NCBI RefSeq assembly: GCF_014648075.1
Contig: NZ_BMQK01000005.1
Coordinates: forward strand, 186,001 to 250,000
Source of the DNA: Streptomyces ruber
GTDB taxonomy: Bacteria; Actinomycetota; Actinomycetes; Streptomycetales; Streptomycetaceae
Direction of reading: 5' to 3'
Length of the DNA: 64,000 bases
The position numbers and the translations under genes were made by a program. This document shows positions 16,945-27,534 of the stretch, piece by piece; position 1 is the first letter of the stretch, and each line of letters begins with the position of its first letter. The notes under the pieces were generated by a model, which searched no databases, was not told the origin of the DNA, and saw only the letters and a program-made list of their open reading frames with translations.

Positions 16945-16963
16945 CTTGCTAAGGCTTACCTAA
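16945..16963 (-). promoter_or_regulatory. Iron box (DmdR/IdeR operator) of the SIP gene
   Basis: CTTGCTAAGGCTTACCTAA agrees at 14 of 19 positions with the actinobacterial iron-box consensus TTAGGTTAGGCTAACCTAA. It lies 19 bp upstream of the SIP start codon, where a bound repressor would block transcription. The next 16,964-17,172 has no gene I can support. Confidence 0.8.
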
Positions 16964-17172
16964 CTTAGCACCTTCCCTCGTGCAACACCCCACACGCGCG
17001 GCGCGAGTGACCACGGACGACGTGACCAGCCTCCGGGCCGCCGCTTCGCGGTTCCCGTGTGTCTACGACACCGTTCGCACCCGGTAGTGCGGGTCCGGGC
17101 CCGTAGGGGCGTGAGTACCACGGAGGCGCCGTTGTACCCCCTGCGTCCGTGGCGGTCCGTGCCCTGGTCCGC

Positions 17173-18102
17173 TCAGGCGCGGAGTGTCGCCAGCAGCCGC
17201 TGCAGCGACCCTCCGAGTCCCCAGCGCGCGGCGAGCCGCTCCAGTCCGGCCGGATCGCGCGGCTCGCCCGGCAGCGCCGTGTCCACGTCCGGCAACGGTA
17301 CGTCCGCGGCGACCCGGACGACCCCGGGCGCGACCGCGACGTACGAGCGCGCCTCGTCGAGCCGCTTGCGCTGGGACGGGGTGAGCCCGGACGCCGGATC
17401 GTCGACGGCCGCCATGATCCCGGCCAGGTCGCCGTAGCGGTCCAGCAGCTTCGCGGCCGTCTTCTCGCCGATGCCCGGCACCCCGGGCAGCCCGTCGCTC
17501 GGGTCGCCGCGCAGCAGCGCCAGATCCGCGTAACCGCGGCCGTCCACCCCGTACTTCTCACGCAGCACCGCCTCGTCCGTGAGCTGCAGCGTGCCCACGC
17601 CCTTCAGCGGATACAGGACACGCACCCCCCGCGCGTCGTCCACCAACTGGTACAGGTCCCGGTCGCCGGTCACGATGTCGACCGGGCCCTTCGCCCGGGC
17701 CGTGAACGTGCCGATCACGTCGTCCGCCTCGTACTCCGCGACGCCCACGCGCGCGATGCCGAGCGCGTCGAGGACCTCCTCGATCACCGGCACCTGGGGC
17801 GACAGCGTGTCCGGGACCTCCTCGGCGTCCGGCGCCCCCTCACGGGTCTCGGCCACGCGGTGCGCCTTGTAGGAGGGGATCAGCTCCACCCGCCACCGCG
17901 GCCGCCAGTCCGCGTCCATGCACGCCACCAGGTCGTCGGGCCGGTGGTCCTTGACCAGGCGGTCGATGAAGTCGAGCAGCCCGCGCACCGCGTTCACGGG
18001 GGTGCCGTCCGGGGCCTTCACGGAATCGGGGACTCCGTAGTAGGCGCGGAAGTAGAGCGAGGCGGTGTCCAGCAGGAGCAGCTTCTTCGGCCTGGTCGTC
18101 AT
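17173..18102 (-). CDS. 5'-3' exonuclease, FEN/PIN-like
   Basis: A 309-residue stand-alone relative of the DNA polymerase I 5' nuclease domain. N-terminal PIN-like acidic residues occur in LLLLDTASLYFRA and ACMDADW; EYEADDVIG and VTGDRDLYQLV supply further metal-binding acids; GLPGVPGIGEKTAAKLL is the helix-hairpin-helix (H3TH) DNA-binding element. It should remove RNA primers or flaps. There is no polymerase domain, which is normal for the free-standing actinobacterial form. Start ATG 18102. Confidence 0.92.
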   Translation of the reverse strand: MTTRPKKLLLLDTASLYFRAYYGVPDSVKAPDGTPVNAVRGLLDFIDRLVKDHRPDDLVACMDADWRPRWRVELIPSYKAHRVAETREGAPDAEEVPDTLSPQVPVIEEVLDALGIARVGVAEYEADDVIGTFTARAKGPVDIVTGDRDLYQLVDDARGVRVLYPLKGVGTLQLTDEAVLREKYGVDGRGYADLALLRGDPSDGLPGVPGIGEKTAAKLLDRYGDLAGIMAAVDDPASGLTPSQRKRLDEARSYVAVAPGVVRVAADVPLPDVDTALPGEPRDPAGLERLAARWGLGGSLQRLLATLRA

Positions 18103-18764
18103 GGCACCAGCATGCCCGTAGGCCGGCTGAGAACGGGAAACGCCCTCATGGCGTCGGACGGAAGCGTGCGGGTGCGCCCAGCGGCCGGTGGGCGCGGCGT
18201 GTCGCGCGACGCGTCGGCCCGGCGGGCCGGCGGGTCGACGGGCCGACGGGCCGACGGGCCGACGGCCTGAGCAGAGCCGTGGTCAGGTCGCTGTCGCCCG
18301 GCGGCACCTCACCGTCCCGTCAGGCTTCACGAACCGACGGCGACCTTGCTCCGCCGCTCGATGACGCTCGCGCTGCGTGGTGCTTCCGGGGCGTCGGGTC
18401 GCGGAGAGGCTCCCGGCACGGGTGTGCCGACGCGGCCGGTGCGTGCGGCCACGAGCGCTTGCCGGAGCGCCGCCACGAAGCCCTGGTCCACTGGTCCGGG
18501 CACGTCCTGATGCGGCACCGCATCGCCCGCACCACGACGGACGCGCTCTCGTCCGTGGCCTTCGAGTGGCCGCCGAGATCCGGGCGTGTCCGACGACCCG
18601 CCGAGGCGCACGCGTCGCCGGTCGCGAGTGTGACCTAAGTCACTCTTTCGTTTGACCTGAATGATTCAGGGGAGGCGCCGCGCCGGAGCGACACCGGTTG
18701 CATTTTCAACGGATGGAATACGGCCGGGCGCTCCGTGTTTTTGTCCCCGACCCAAGAGGTACGC
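18103..18764. other. Long gene-poor region upstream of the osmoprotectant importer
   Basis: The 662-bp gap contains an 8-bp tandem repeat (unit CGGGCCGA, four copies with one variant, 18,231-18,262). Several open frames on both strands (18,279-18,655) lack family resemblance and overlap each other, so I call none. Near the right end are two palindromes, GTGAC-CTAA-GTCAC (18,630-18,643) and CCTGAAT-G-ATTCAGG (18,656-18,670), likely control sites of the ABC importer. Confidence 0.5.
18630..18670. promoter_or_regulatory. Pair of palindromes upstream of the glycine betaine importer
   Basis: GTGAC/GTCAC with a 4-nt centre and CCTGAAT/ATTCAGG with a 1-nt centre lie 95-135 bp before the ATPase start. 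A TTGACC at 18,652-18,657 overlaps the second and could be a -35 element, but no matching -10 is clear. Osmotic control through these sites is a guess from context. Confidence 0.35.
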
Positions 18765-19874
18765 GTGTCAGCCAGGCTTGAGGCCGAACATCTCTTCAAA
18801 GTGTTCGGCAGAAAACCGGAGCGAGCGGTCGAGAGGCTGCGCCAGGGAGCCGACCGGGAGGAACTCCGCGCCGACGGCACCACCGCCGCCGTCATCGACG
18901 CGAGCTTCACCGTGGAGCCGGGCGAGATCTTCGTGGTCATGGGCCTGTCGGGTTCGGGTAAGTCCACCCTGCTCCGCATGCTCAACGGTCTCCTGGAACC
19001 GACCGCCGGTCATGTCCGCTTCGGCGGCCAGGACCTGACCGAGATCAGCGCCCGCGAACTGCGCGAGGTCCGCTCCAGGAAGATCAGCATGGTCTTCCAG
19101 CACTTCGCGCTCTTCCCGCACCGCAGTGTCCGGGACAACGCCGCCTACGGCCTGGAAGTGCAGGGCGTGCCCCGCGCCGAGCGCGAACGCCGCGCCGACG
19201 AGGCGCTCGCCCTGTGCGGCCTGGCCGGGTGGGAGAAGTCCTGGCCCGACGAGCTGTCCGGCGGCATGCAGCAGCGTGTCGGCCTCGCCCGCGCGCTCGC
19301 CACCGACGCCGACCTGCTGCTGATGGACGAGTCCTTCAGCGCGCTCGACCCGCTGATCCGCCGCGACATGCAGGACCAGCTGCTCGAACTGCAGAAGACC
19401 CTGAAGAAGACGATCGTCTTCATCACGCACGACCTCAACGAGGCCATGCGCCTGGGCGACCGCATCGCCGTGATGCGCGACGGCCGGATCGTGCAGCTCG
19501 GCACCGCGCAGGACATCCTCATGCGCCCGGCCAACGACTACGTGGCCTCCTTCACCCAGGACGTCGACCGCTCCCGCGTGCTGACCGCCGAGTCCGTCAT
19601 GGACCGGGACGTGCGCGCCGTGCGCGGCGGCAGGAGCGGCGGCGACCGCGAGACCGTGAGCCTCGACACCCCGTTCACCGAGCTGTGCGCCATCACCGCG
19701 CGCGCCTCGGACCCGGTGGCGGTGCTCGACGGCAAGGGCGCGCTGGCCGGTGTCGTCACCCAGCAGCGCCTCCTCGACTTCATGGGCGAGGAGCAGGACG
19801 CCTCCGACGCCGCCTCCACCACCGGCGAATCCTCGCAGGGCGAGGACGGCGAGAAGGTGATGGCCCGTGCCTAG
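18765..19874 (+). CDS. Glycine betaine/proline-type ABC importer ATPase with CBS domains
   Basis: A 369-residue ProV/OpuAA-like ATPase: Walker A GLSGSGKST at about residues 66-74, ABC signature LSGGMQQR, Walker B LLLMDESFSALD, H-loop FITHDLNEA. The C-terminal ~110 residues carry a tandem CBS region, which in OpuA senses ionic strength. Start GTG 18765 has AAGAGGT upstream; an earlier in-frame ATG at 18735 precedes it but lacks family sequence. The stop overlaps the start of the permease gene by 8 nt, so the two are coupled. Confidence 0.93.
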   Translation: MSARLEAEHLFKVFGRKPERAVERLRQGADREELRADGTTAAVIDASFTVEPGEIFVVMGLSGSGKSTLLRMLNGLLEPTAGHVRFGGQDLTEISARELREVRSRKISMVFQHFALFPHRSVRDNAAYGLEVQGVPRAERERRADEALALCGLAGWEKSWPDELSGGMQQRVGLARALATDADLLLMDESFSALDPLIRRDMQDQLLELQKTLKKTIVFITHDLNEAMRLGDRIAVMRDGRIVQLGTAQDILMRPANDYVASFTQDVDRSRVLTAESVMDRDVRAVRGGRSGGDRETVSLDTPFTELCAITARASDPVAVLDGKGALAGVVTQQRLLDFMGEEQDASDAASTTGESSQGEDGEKVMARA

Positions 19875-22482
19875 GATCCCCCTCGGCGACTGGGTCGACA
19901 GCGCGGTCGACTGGCTGCGCTCCAACGTGGCCTGGCTGTTCGACTTCTTCAAGTCCCTCTTCACCGGCGCCTACGACGGTATCGACGCCGTCCTCCAGGC
20001 CCCCCAGCCGCTGCTGCTCGCCGGTATCCTCGCCGTGCTGGCCTTCTGGCTGCGCGGCACCCTGGCCGGTGTCCTCACCTTCGCGGGCTTCGCCTTCATC
20101 GACTCCCTCGGGCTGTGGGAGGACGCGATGGTGACCCTGTCGCTCCTCCTCGTCGCCACGATCATCGCGCTGGTGATCTCGGTGCCGCTGGGCATCTGGG
20201 CGGCGCGCTCGGACCGGGTCAGCGCGGCCGTCCGGCCGGTCCTGGACCTGATGCAGACGCTGCCCGCGATGGTCTACCTCATCCCGGCGCTGCTGTTCTT
20301 CGGCACCGGCGCGCCCGCGGGCATCGTGGCCACCCTGGTCTTCGCGCTCGCCCCGGGCGTGCGCATGACCGAGCTGGGCATCCGCCAGGTCGACAAGGAG
20401 CTCGTCGAGGCCGCGGAGGCGTTCGGCACCACGCCGCGCAACACCCTGCTGCGCGTCCAGCTGCCGCTGGCGCTGCCCACCGTGATGGCGGGCGTCAACC
20501 AGGTGATCATGCTCGGTCTGTCGATGGCCGCGATCGCCGGCATGGTCGGCACCGGCGGCCTCGGCGGCGCCGTCAACCAGGCCATCGGCCAGCTCAACGT
20601 CGGCCTCGGCGCGGAGGCGGGCATCGCGATCGTCATCCTGGCGATCTACCTGGACCGCATGACCAGTGCCCTGGGCACCCAGGTCTCGCCGCTGGGCCGC
20701 CGCGCCGCGGCGAAGGCCCGCGCCGGTGCGCGCTACAAGATCTGGTCCTACCGGCTCCGTCCGCAGGTCGCCGCGGTGGGCGTGGTGATCCTCGCCCTCG
20801 TGGCGGGCGGCATGGGCGTCTTCGGCGGCGACGGCGACACCCGGCAGGCCGCCTCGGGCGAGAACGTCGGCCAGGGCAAGAAGCTCTCCATCGGCTACAT
20901 CCCCTGGGACGAGGGCGTCGCCTCCACCTTCCTGTGGAAGGAGATCCTCGAACAGCGCGGTTACGAGGTCGAGGCCAAGCAGATGGACGCCGGCCCGCTG
21001 TACACGGCGCTCTCGCAGGGCGACGTCGACTTCCAGACCGACTCCTGGCTGCCGACGACCCACGCCTCGTACTGGGAGAAGTACGGCGACCAGCTCGAGG
21101 ACCTCGGTGCCTGGTACGACCAGACCTCCCTGGAGCTGGCCGTTCCCGCCTACATGGACGGTATCGACTCCATGGAGGACCTCAAGGGCAAGGCCGGCAC
21201 GTTCGACGGCAGGATCACCGGCATCGAGGCCAGCGCCGGTGAGATGCAGCTCCTGAAGAGCAAGGTCATGGGGGAGTACGGCCTGGACGGCGAGTACCAG
21301 GTCGTCGACAGCTCCACGCCGGCGATGCTGGCCGAGCTCGAGCGTGCCTACGCGAACGAGGACCCGATCGTCGTCACGCTCTGGTCGCCGCACTGGGCGT
21401 ACAACGACTACGAGCTGAAGAAGCTCGAGGACCCGAAGGGCGCCTGGGGCGAGGGCGACGGTGTGCACTCGCTGTCCCGCAAGGGCTTCTCCGACGACGA
21501 CCCCACGGTCGCCGGGTGGCTGAAGGACTTCACGATGAGCGAGAAGCAGCTCACCAGCCTCGAGGCCGAGATCAACAAGGCCGGCAAGGGCAGGCAGCAG
21601 GAGGCCGTCCGCACCTGGCTGAAGGACAACCCGGGCCTCGTCGACGAGCTGGCCCCGGTCGGCTCCGGCTCCGGCGGCACCCCGGCCGAGGCGTCGCGGC
21701 CCCTGAACGTGGCCTGGTTCCCGTGGGACGAGTGCGTCGCCGTGACCCACCTCTGGAAGAACGTCCTGGAGGAGCGCGGCTACCGGCTGAACCTCAAGCA
21801 GATGGACGTCGGCCCGGTCTACACGGGTCTGGCCTCCGGTGACCTCGACCTCAACTTCGACGCCTGGCTGCCGTACGCCCAGAAGAACTACTGGGACAAG
21901 AGCAAGGACAGCCTCGAGGACCTCGGCACCTGGTACGAGCCGACCTCGCTGGAGATCGCCGTGCCCTCCTACGTCGAGGACGTGAAGTCCCTGGAGGACC
22001 TCAAGGGCAAGGCCGACCTCTTCGACGGGAAGATCATCGGCATCGAGCCGGGCACCGGGCAGATGGACCTGCTGAAGAACGACGTCCTGCCGGGCTACGG
22101 CCTGGACAAGGAGTACGAGGTCGTCGAGGGCTCCACGCCGGCGATGCTGACCGAGCTCGAGCGGGCCTACGCGGGTGAGGAGCCCGTCGCGGTCGCCCTG
22201 TGGTCCCCGCACTGGGCGTACAGCGAGTACGAGCTGACCAAGCTGAAGGACGACAAGAAGCTGTTCGGCGAGGGCAACACCATCCGCACCATCGCCAACA
22301 AGGAGTTCTCCGGGAACTACCCGCAGCTCACCGAGTGGATCAAGAACTTCCGCATGAGCGAGGACGAGCTCGGCAGCCTGGAGGCCGAGATCAAGGACCG
22401 CGGCCAGGGCAATGAGCAGGAGGCCGTCTCCGCCTGGCTCGAGGAGCACCCGGACATGGTGGACCGGATGACCCCGGCCTGA
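19867..22482 (+). CDS. Osmoprotectant ABC importer: permease fused to two substrate-binding domains
   Basis: An 871-residue fusion. Residues about 1-330 are a ProW/OpuAB-type permease with multiple spans and the E-A-x-x-x-x-G-x-x coupling loop (EAAEAFGTTP). Two OpuAC-like substrate-binding domains follow, about 338-600 (YIPWDEGVAST...) and 611-871 (AWFPWDECVAVT...), each with its own Trp-containing ligand-binding stretch. They are clearly homologous but diverged. Fusion displays the receptors on the outer face, tethered to the pore. Start GTG 19867 lies inside the ATPase gene. Strong terminator follows. Confidence 0.93.
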   Translation: MPRIPLGDWVDSAVDWLRSNVAWLFDFFKSLFTGAYDGIDAVLQAPQPLLLAGILAVLAFWLRGTLAGVLTFAGFAFIDSLGLWEDAMVTLSLLLVATIIALVISVPLGIWAARSDRVSAAVRPVLDLMQTLPAMVYLIPALLFFGTGAPAGIVATLVFALAPGVRMTELGIRQVDKELVEAAEAFGTTPRNTLLRVQLPLALPTVMAGVNQVIMLGLSMAAIAGMVGTGGLGGAVNQAIGQLNVGLGAEAGIAIVILAIYLDRMTSALGTQVSPLGRRAAAKARAGARYKIWSYRLRPQVAAVGVVILALVAGGMGVFGGDGDTRQAASGENVGQGKKLSIGYIPWDEGVASTFLWKEILEQRGYEVEAKQMDAGPLYTALSQGDVDFQTDSWLPTTHASYWEKYGDQLEDLGAWYDQTSLELAVPAYMDGIDSMEDLKGKAGTFDGRITGIEASAGEMQLLKSKVMGEYGLDGEYQVVDSSTPAMLAELERAYANEDPIVVTLWSPHWAYNDYELKKLEDPKGAWGEGDGVHSLSRKGFSDDDPTVAGWLKDFTMSEKQLTSLEAEINKAGKGRQQEAVRTWLKDNPGLVDELAPVGSGSGGTPAEASRPLNVAWFPWDECVAVTHLWKNVLEERGYRLNLKQMDVGPVYTGLASGDLDLNFDAWLPYAQKNYWDKSKDSLEDLGTWYEPTSLEIAVPSYVEDVKSLEDLKGKADLFDGKIIGIEPGTGQMDLLKNDVLPGYGLDKEYEVVEGSTPAMLTELERAYAGEEPVAVALWSPHWAYSEYELTKLKDDKKLFGEGNTIRTIANKEFSGNYPQLTEWIKNFRMSEDELGSLEAEIKDRGQGNEQEAVSAWLEEHPDMVDRMTPA

Positions 22483-22494
22483 CCGGCTGTCCGA

Positions 22495-22545
22495 GGGGTG
22501 GGCCCCGGCGCACACGAGCAGGTGTGCGCCGGGGCCCACCCCTTT
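22495..22545 (+). terminator. Very strong terminator after the ABC importer
   Basis: A perfect 21-bp stem (22495-22515 with 22522-22542) with a 6-nt loop, followed by TTT, 13 bp after the stop. Confidence 0.9.
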
Positions 22546-22883
22546 GCGGCCTGTACGGGAGCGGGGCGCCGTCCGGGGGCGGCCGAGGAGGAGGGCCGCC
22601 CGCACGAATCCGGCCAACCACCGAGGGGCTCGTCCGGCGGCCGCCCACCCGCTGCCACCGGCCGGGAACCGCCGCGCGGCGACACGGCGGACGGCCCCTC
22701 CGGTGGCGGGAACAGTGGGCCCGCGCCTCTCACCGACGTGGCAGCGATGTGACGGGCGCATGAAACGGTTTGCCGAACATGCGTAGGGTGCAGAGAAGTC
22801 ATCAGGAGCAGTGCGCCTGCGGTCGACGGGAAGCGGTGGCGCACCCGACGGCGGACCGACGAGCGAAGGAGGGAGCCGGAGCT
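22546..22883. other. Gene-free stretch upstream of the XRE-cupin regulator
   Basis: This 338-bp gap is G+C-rich on the left and holds the leader of the XRE-cupin gene on the right. TGAAAC (22,761-22,766), 17 nt, then TAGGGT (22,784-22,789) is a weak promoter candidate. An in-frame ATG at 22,770 would extend the regulator by 38 residues unlike the family and is not used. Confidence 0.35.
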
Positions 22884-23462
22884 ATGGGCGACCACAAAGA
22901 ACAGCCCCTTCGGGTGGGCGCGGCCGTCCGGCGGCGGCGCCGGACACTGGAGCTCACCCTCGCCGTCGTGGCCGAGCGCAGCGGCCTGTCGGTGCCCTTC
23001 CTCAGCCAGGTGGAGAACGAGCGGGCGCGCCCCAGCCGCCCCTCCCTGGAGCGCATCGCCGACGCCCTCGGCACCACGGCGGTCGCACTGCTCGCCGCGG
23101 CCGACCCGGCGTGCAGCGTCGATATGGTGCGCGCCGGACCGGACGCCCACGCGCCCGGTGAGTCCGTCGCGCGCTCCCTGGTGCGCGGTCACCACCAGTT
23201 GCACGCCACCGAGTTCACCGGCGACCACGACGAGGGCCGCGAGGTCCAGCACCGCAACGACGAACTGATGTACGTGGCCGACGGCGCCGTGGAGGTGGAG
23301 GCGGAGGGCCGCGCCCACCGGCTCGGCCGCGGCGACACGCTCTACCTGACCGGCGGCGTACGGCACCGGTGGCGGGCCACGGTGCCCGACACCCGCGTGA
23401 TCGTGGTGGCCGTCTCCGACCACATCGAGGCCCTGGAGGACCGGCACCGGCGAGGCGTGTGA
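22884..23462 (+). CDS. XRE-cupin transcriptional regulator
   Basis: A 192-residue regulator with an N-terminal XRE helix-turn-helix (LTLAVVAERSGLSVPFLSQV, residues about 24-43) and a C-terminal cupin domain (about 110-180, with HRNDELMYVADGAVEVEAEG). This architecture senses small metabolites. ATG 22884 has GGAGGGAGCCGGAG upstream. The stop overlaps the start of the next gene (GTGA), so regulator and receptor-like protein are made together. Its target is unknown. Confidence 0.9.
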   Translation: MGDHKEQPLRVGAAVRRRRRTLELTLAVVAERSGLSVPFLSQVENERARPSRPSLERIADALGTTAVALLAAADPACSVDMVRAGPDAHAPGESVARSLVRGHHQLHATEFTGDHDEGREVQHRNDELMYVADGAVEVEAEGRAHRLGRGDTLYLTGGVRHRWRATVPDTRVIVVAVSDHIEALEDRHRRGV

Positions 23463-24235
23463 GGCCCGTGCCCGTCCCCCGCGTCGTCTCCCTGGTCCCC
23501 TCGCTCACCGAGGCCGTGGCGCTCTCGGTGCCCGGCGCACTGGTGGCCGCCACCGACTGGTGCGAGCGCCCCGCCGGTCTCCGCGTGACACGGATCGGCG
23601 GCACCAAGAACCCGGACACGGACCGGATCATCGGGCTGGCCCCCGATCTGGTGATCGCCAACGAGGAGGAGAACCGCGCGCCCGACCTGAGCGCCCTGCG
23701 CCGGGCGGGCGTCGAGGTCCTCGTCACCGAGGTGCGTTCCGTCCCGCAGGCCTTCGACGAGCTGGAGCGGGTGCTGCGGGCCTGCGGCGCCGCTGTCGGC
23801 ACGGCGGGGCGGCCGCGCTGGCTGGACGAGGCGGCACGGGCCTGGTCCGAGGTGGCCCGGCGGCCCCCCGAGCGCCGTACGACGGCCGTCGTGCCGGTCT
23901 GGCGGCGCCCGTGGACGGTGCTCGGCCGGGACACCTTCGCCGGGGACGTCCTGGCCCGGCTGGGCGTGGACAACCTGTACGCGGCGCACCCGGAGCGGTA
24001 TCCGCGCGTGCCCGTCGACGAGCTGCGGGCCGCGGGCCCCGGAGTCGTCGTGCTGCCGGACGAGCCGTACCGCTTCTCGGCCGACGACGGGCCCGAGGCG
24101 TTCCCCGGGCTGCCGTGCGCGCTGGTCAGCGGGCGCCACCTCACCTGGTACGGCCCCTCGCTGGCCGAGGCGCCACAGGTGCTCCGCGCGGCTCTGCGCG
24201 CGGCCCATCAGGGGTTTCCGCCGAACGGGGCATAA
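23459..24235 (+). CDS. Helical-backbone metal/cobalamin receptor-like protein without signal peptide
   Basis: A 258-residue BtuF-like periplasmic-binding-protein fold: RVVSLVPSLTEAVALS at the N-terminus, GTKNPDTDRIIGLAPDLVIAN in the first lobe, and the second lobe with the family helix backbone. It begins directly with the mature domain and has no signal peptide or lipobox, and no permease or ATPase lies nearby, so it is probably cytosolic. Cobalamin, haem or metal are possible ligands. GTG 23459 overlaps the upstream stop; GTG 23468 is an alternative. Confidence 0.8.
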   Translation: MRPVPVPRVVSLVPSLTEAVALSVPGALVAATDWCERPAGLRVTRIGGTKNPDTDRIIGLAPDLVIANEEENRAPDLSALRRAGVEVLVTEVRSVPQAFDELERVLRACGAAVGTAGRPRWLDEAARAWSEVARRPPERRTTAVVPVWRRPWTVLGRDTFAGDVLARLGVDNLYAAHPERYPRVPVDELRAAGPGVVVLPDEPYRFSADDGPEAFPGLPCALVSGRHLTWYGPSLAEAPQVLRAALRAAHQGFPPNGA

Positions 24236-24244
24236 GCTGCTGTT

Positions 24245-25189
24245 ATGAGTGAGGCGGAGCGGCAGGGACGGACCGGAGCGGACGCGTCGGCACCGCGGGG
24301 CGGACTCGCGCACCGGGTGCCCGATCTCGGGGCGCTGGAACTCCTGCTGGCCGTGGCACGGCTGGGCTCCCTGGGGCGGGCGGCCCAGGAGGTGGGCGTC
24401 AGCCAGCCGGCGGCGAGCAGCCGCATCCGGTCCATGGAGCGGCAGCTGGGCGTGGCCCTCGTCGACCGGTCACCGCGCGGCTCACGGCTCACGGACGCCG
24501 GCGCGCTGGTCACGGACTGGGCGCGGCGGGTGGTGGAGGCGGCCGAGGTGTTCGACGCGGGCGCGCAGGCCCTGCGGGACCGCAGGGACTCCCGGCTGCG
24601 GGTCGCGGCCAGCATGACCATCGCGGAGTACCTGCTGCCGGGGTGGCTCGTCGCGCTGCGCGCGCAGCGCCCCGACACGGCGGTGTCGCTGCAGGCGGGC
24701 AACTCGGCGGTGGTCGCGGACCGGCTGCTCGCGGCCGAGGCGGACCTCGGGTTCGTGGAGGGACTGAGCGTGCCGCCGGGCCTGGACTCGGCGGTCATCG
24801 CCCACGACCACCTGATCGTGGTCGCGGCGCCCGGCCATCCCTGGGCGCGCCGCCGCAGGCCCGTGGACGCGGCGGAACTGGCGGCGACCCCGCTGGTCCT
24901 GCGCGAGGAGGGGTCGGGCACCCGGCAGGTCCTCACCGCGGCACTGGGCGGCCTCGCCCGCCCGCTGATCGAGCTGTCCTCCACCACCGCGGTGAAGGCC
25001 GCGGCGGTGAGCGGCGCGGGCCCCGCCGTCCTCAGCGAACTGGCCCTCGGCGAGGAGCTCTCCGCCCGCCGTCTGGTGAGCGTGCCCGTGGAGGGCGTGT
25101 CCCTGCGGCGGGCGCTGCGCGCGGTCTGGCCGACGGGCCACCGGCCGACGGGCCCGGCCCGGGACCTGCTGACACTGACCCGCAAGTAG
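24245..25189 (+). CDS. LysR-family transcriptional regulator
   Basis: A 314-residue LysR protein. The N-terminal helix-turn-helix spans residues about 30-85 (LLLAVARLGSLGRAAQEVGV, SQPAASSRIRSMERQLG), followed by the effector-binding domain. LysR regulators typically control a divergent neighbour, but here the adjacent genes are on the same strand or convergent, so the target is not clear. Spacing from the upstream gene is 9 bp, which suggests one transcript. Confidence 0.88.
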   Translation: MSEAERQGRTGADASAPRGGLAHRVPDLGALELLLAVARLGSLGRAAQEVGVSQPAASSRIRSMERQLGVALVDRSPRGSRLTDAGALVTDWARRVVEAAEVFDAGAQALRDRRDSRLRVAASMTIAEYLLPGWLVALRAQRPDTAVSLQAGNSAVVADRLLAAEADLGFVEGLSVPPGLDSAVIAHDHLIVVAAPGHPWARRRRPVDAAELAATPLVLREEGSGTRQVLTAALGGLARPLIELSSTTAVKAAAVSGAGPAVLSELALGEELSARRLVSVPVEGVSLRRALRAVWPTGHRPTGPARDLLTLTRK

Positions 25190-25231
25190 CGCGGTACGGA
25201 GCGGCCGGAGCGGCACACCGCCCGGACCGGT

Positions 25232-25915
25232 TCAGGCGGACGCGGCCCGTACCAGCGCCTCCATCACGCGCGTGTCCTCGCCCATCTCCGGATGCCACTG
25301 GACGCCCAGCACCCAGCCGGGGCCGGGCAGTTCGACCGCCTCCACGGTGCCGTCCGCCGCGTACGCCGACGGCCGCAGTCCCTCGCCGAGCCGGTCGACC
25401 GCCTGGTGGTGGTACGTCGGCACCGAGGCGTCCCCGGGGGAGATGTCCGCGTACCGCGAGCCCGGCACGGGCCTGACCGTGTGCCGGCCGAAGACGCCCA
25501 CCTCGGCGACATGGCCGTCGAGGTGCTGGACCAGCGTCCCGCCGAGGGCGACGTTGAGGAGCTGCATGCCGCGGCAGATGCCCAGCAGCGGGGTGCCGGC
25601 GTCCAGCGCGGCGCCGATCAGGGCCAGTTCCCACGCGTCGCGCTCCGGAGCGGGGGGACCGGTGCGCGGGGAGCGTTCGGCACCGTACCGGGCGGGGTCG
25701 ACGTCCGGGCCGCCCGCGATCACCAGGCCGTCCAGGCGGGCGACGGTCTCCGCGGCGTACGCCGGACCGTCCGGCGGCAGCATCGCGGCCAGCCCGCCCG
25801 CCGCCCGGACGAGCCGCGGGTACCCGGCGGGCAGCAGGGCCGCCTCCAGTTCCCAGATCCCCCAGCGCGCGGCGGACTCCCAGTACGTGCTCACACCGAT
25901 CAGCGGCCTGGTCAC
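25232..25915 (-). CDS. Gamma-glutamyl amide hydrolase, PuuD-like class I amidotransferase
   Basis: A 227-residue class I glutamine-amidotransferase-fold peptidase. The nucleophile is C114 in LGICRGMQLLN and the His-Glu pair is in VQWHPEMG; the N-terminal RPLIGVSTYWE and the AGGPDVDPARYG segment are typical of PuuD. It would cleave gamma-glutamyl conjugates to glutamate plus amine or amino acid, the last step of the locus. Start GTG 25915 has GAGGAG 7 bases upstream. It is 59 bp downstream of the permease gene on the same strand. Confidence 0.9.
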   Translation of the reverse strand: MTRPLIGVSTYWESAARWGIWELEAALLPAGYPRLVRAAGGLAAMLPPDGPAYAAETVARLDGLVIAGGPDVDPARYGAERSPRTGPPAPERDAWELALIGAALDAGTPLLGICRGMQLLNVALGGTLVQHLDGHVAEVGVFGRHTVRPVPGSRYADISPGDASVPTYHHQAVDRLGEGLRPSAYAADGTVEAVELPGPGWVLGVQWHPEMGEDTRVMEALVRAASA

Positions 25916-25974
25916 CTGTCGCTCCTCAAGTCGTCGCGGGCGTCGCGGGCGTCGGGCGGAGTCGTGCGGGGCCC

Positions 25975-27405
<1,431 letters not shown>

Positions 27406-27429
27406 GGCGCGACTCCCGCTCACTGCGCT

Positions 27430-27451
27430 CAATGGAATGGCTGCATACCTT
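27430..27451. promoter_or_regulatory. Shared operator candidate, copy 1 (upstream of permease)
   Basis: CAATGG-N9-ATACCTT, identical in all 13 fixed positions and in spacing to the copy at 28,313-28,334. It lies between the FadR-type regulator gene and the permease start, where a repressor could act. Confidence 0.6.
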
Positions 27452-27534
27452 TGCGGTGCCGATGGCCGGAACGCAAGACCCGTGCGTTAAACACGCGTAA
27501 ACCCGCGGCGGCCGTACGGGACGCCGCGTGCGGC

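Noticed and set aside
18279..18638. Overlapping ORFs on both strands upstream of the ABC importer
   Set aside because: No family resemblance, no convincing ribosome binding sites, and mutually overlapping; most likely open frames by high G+C.
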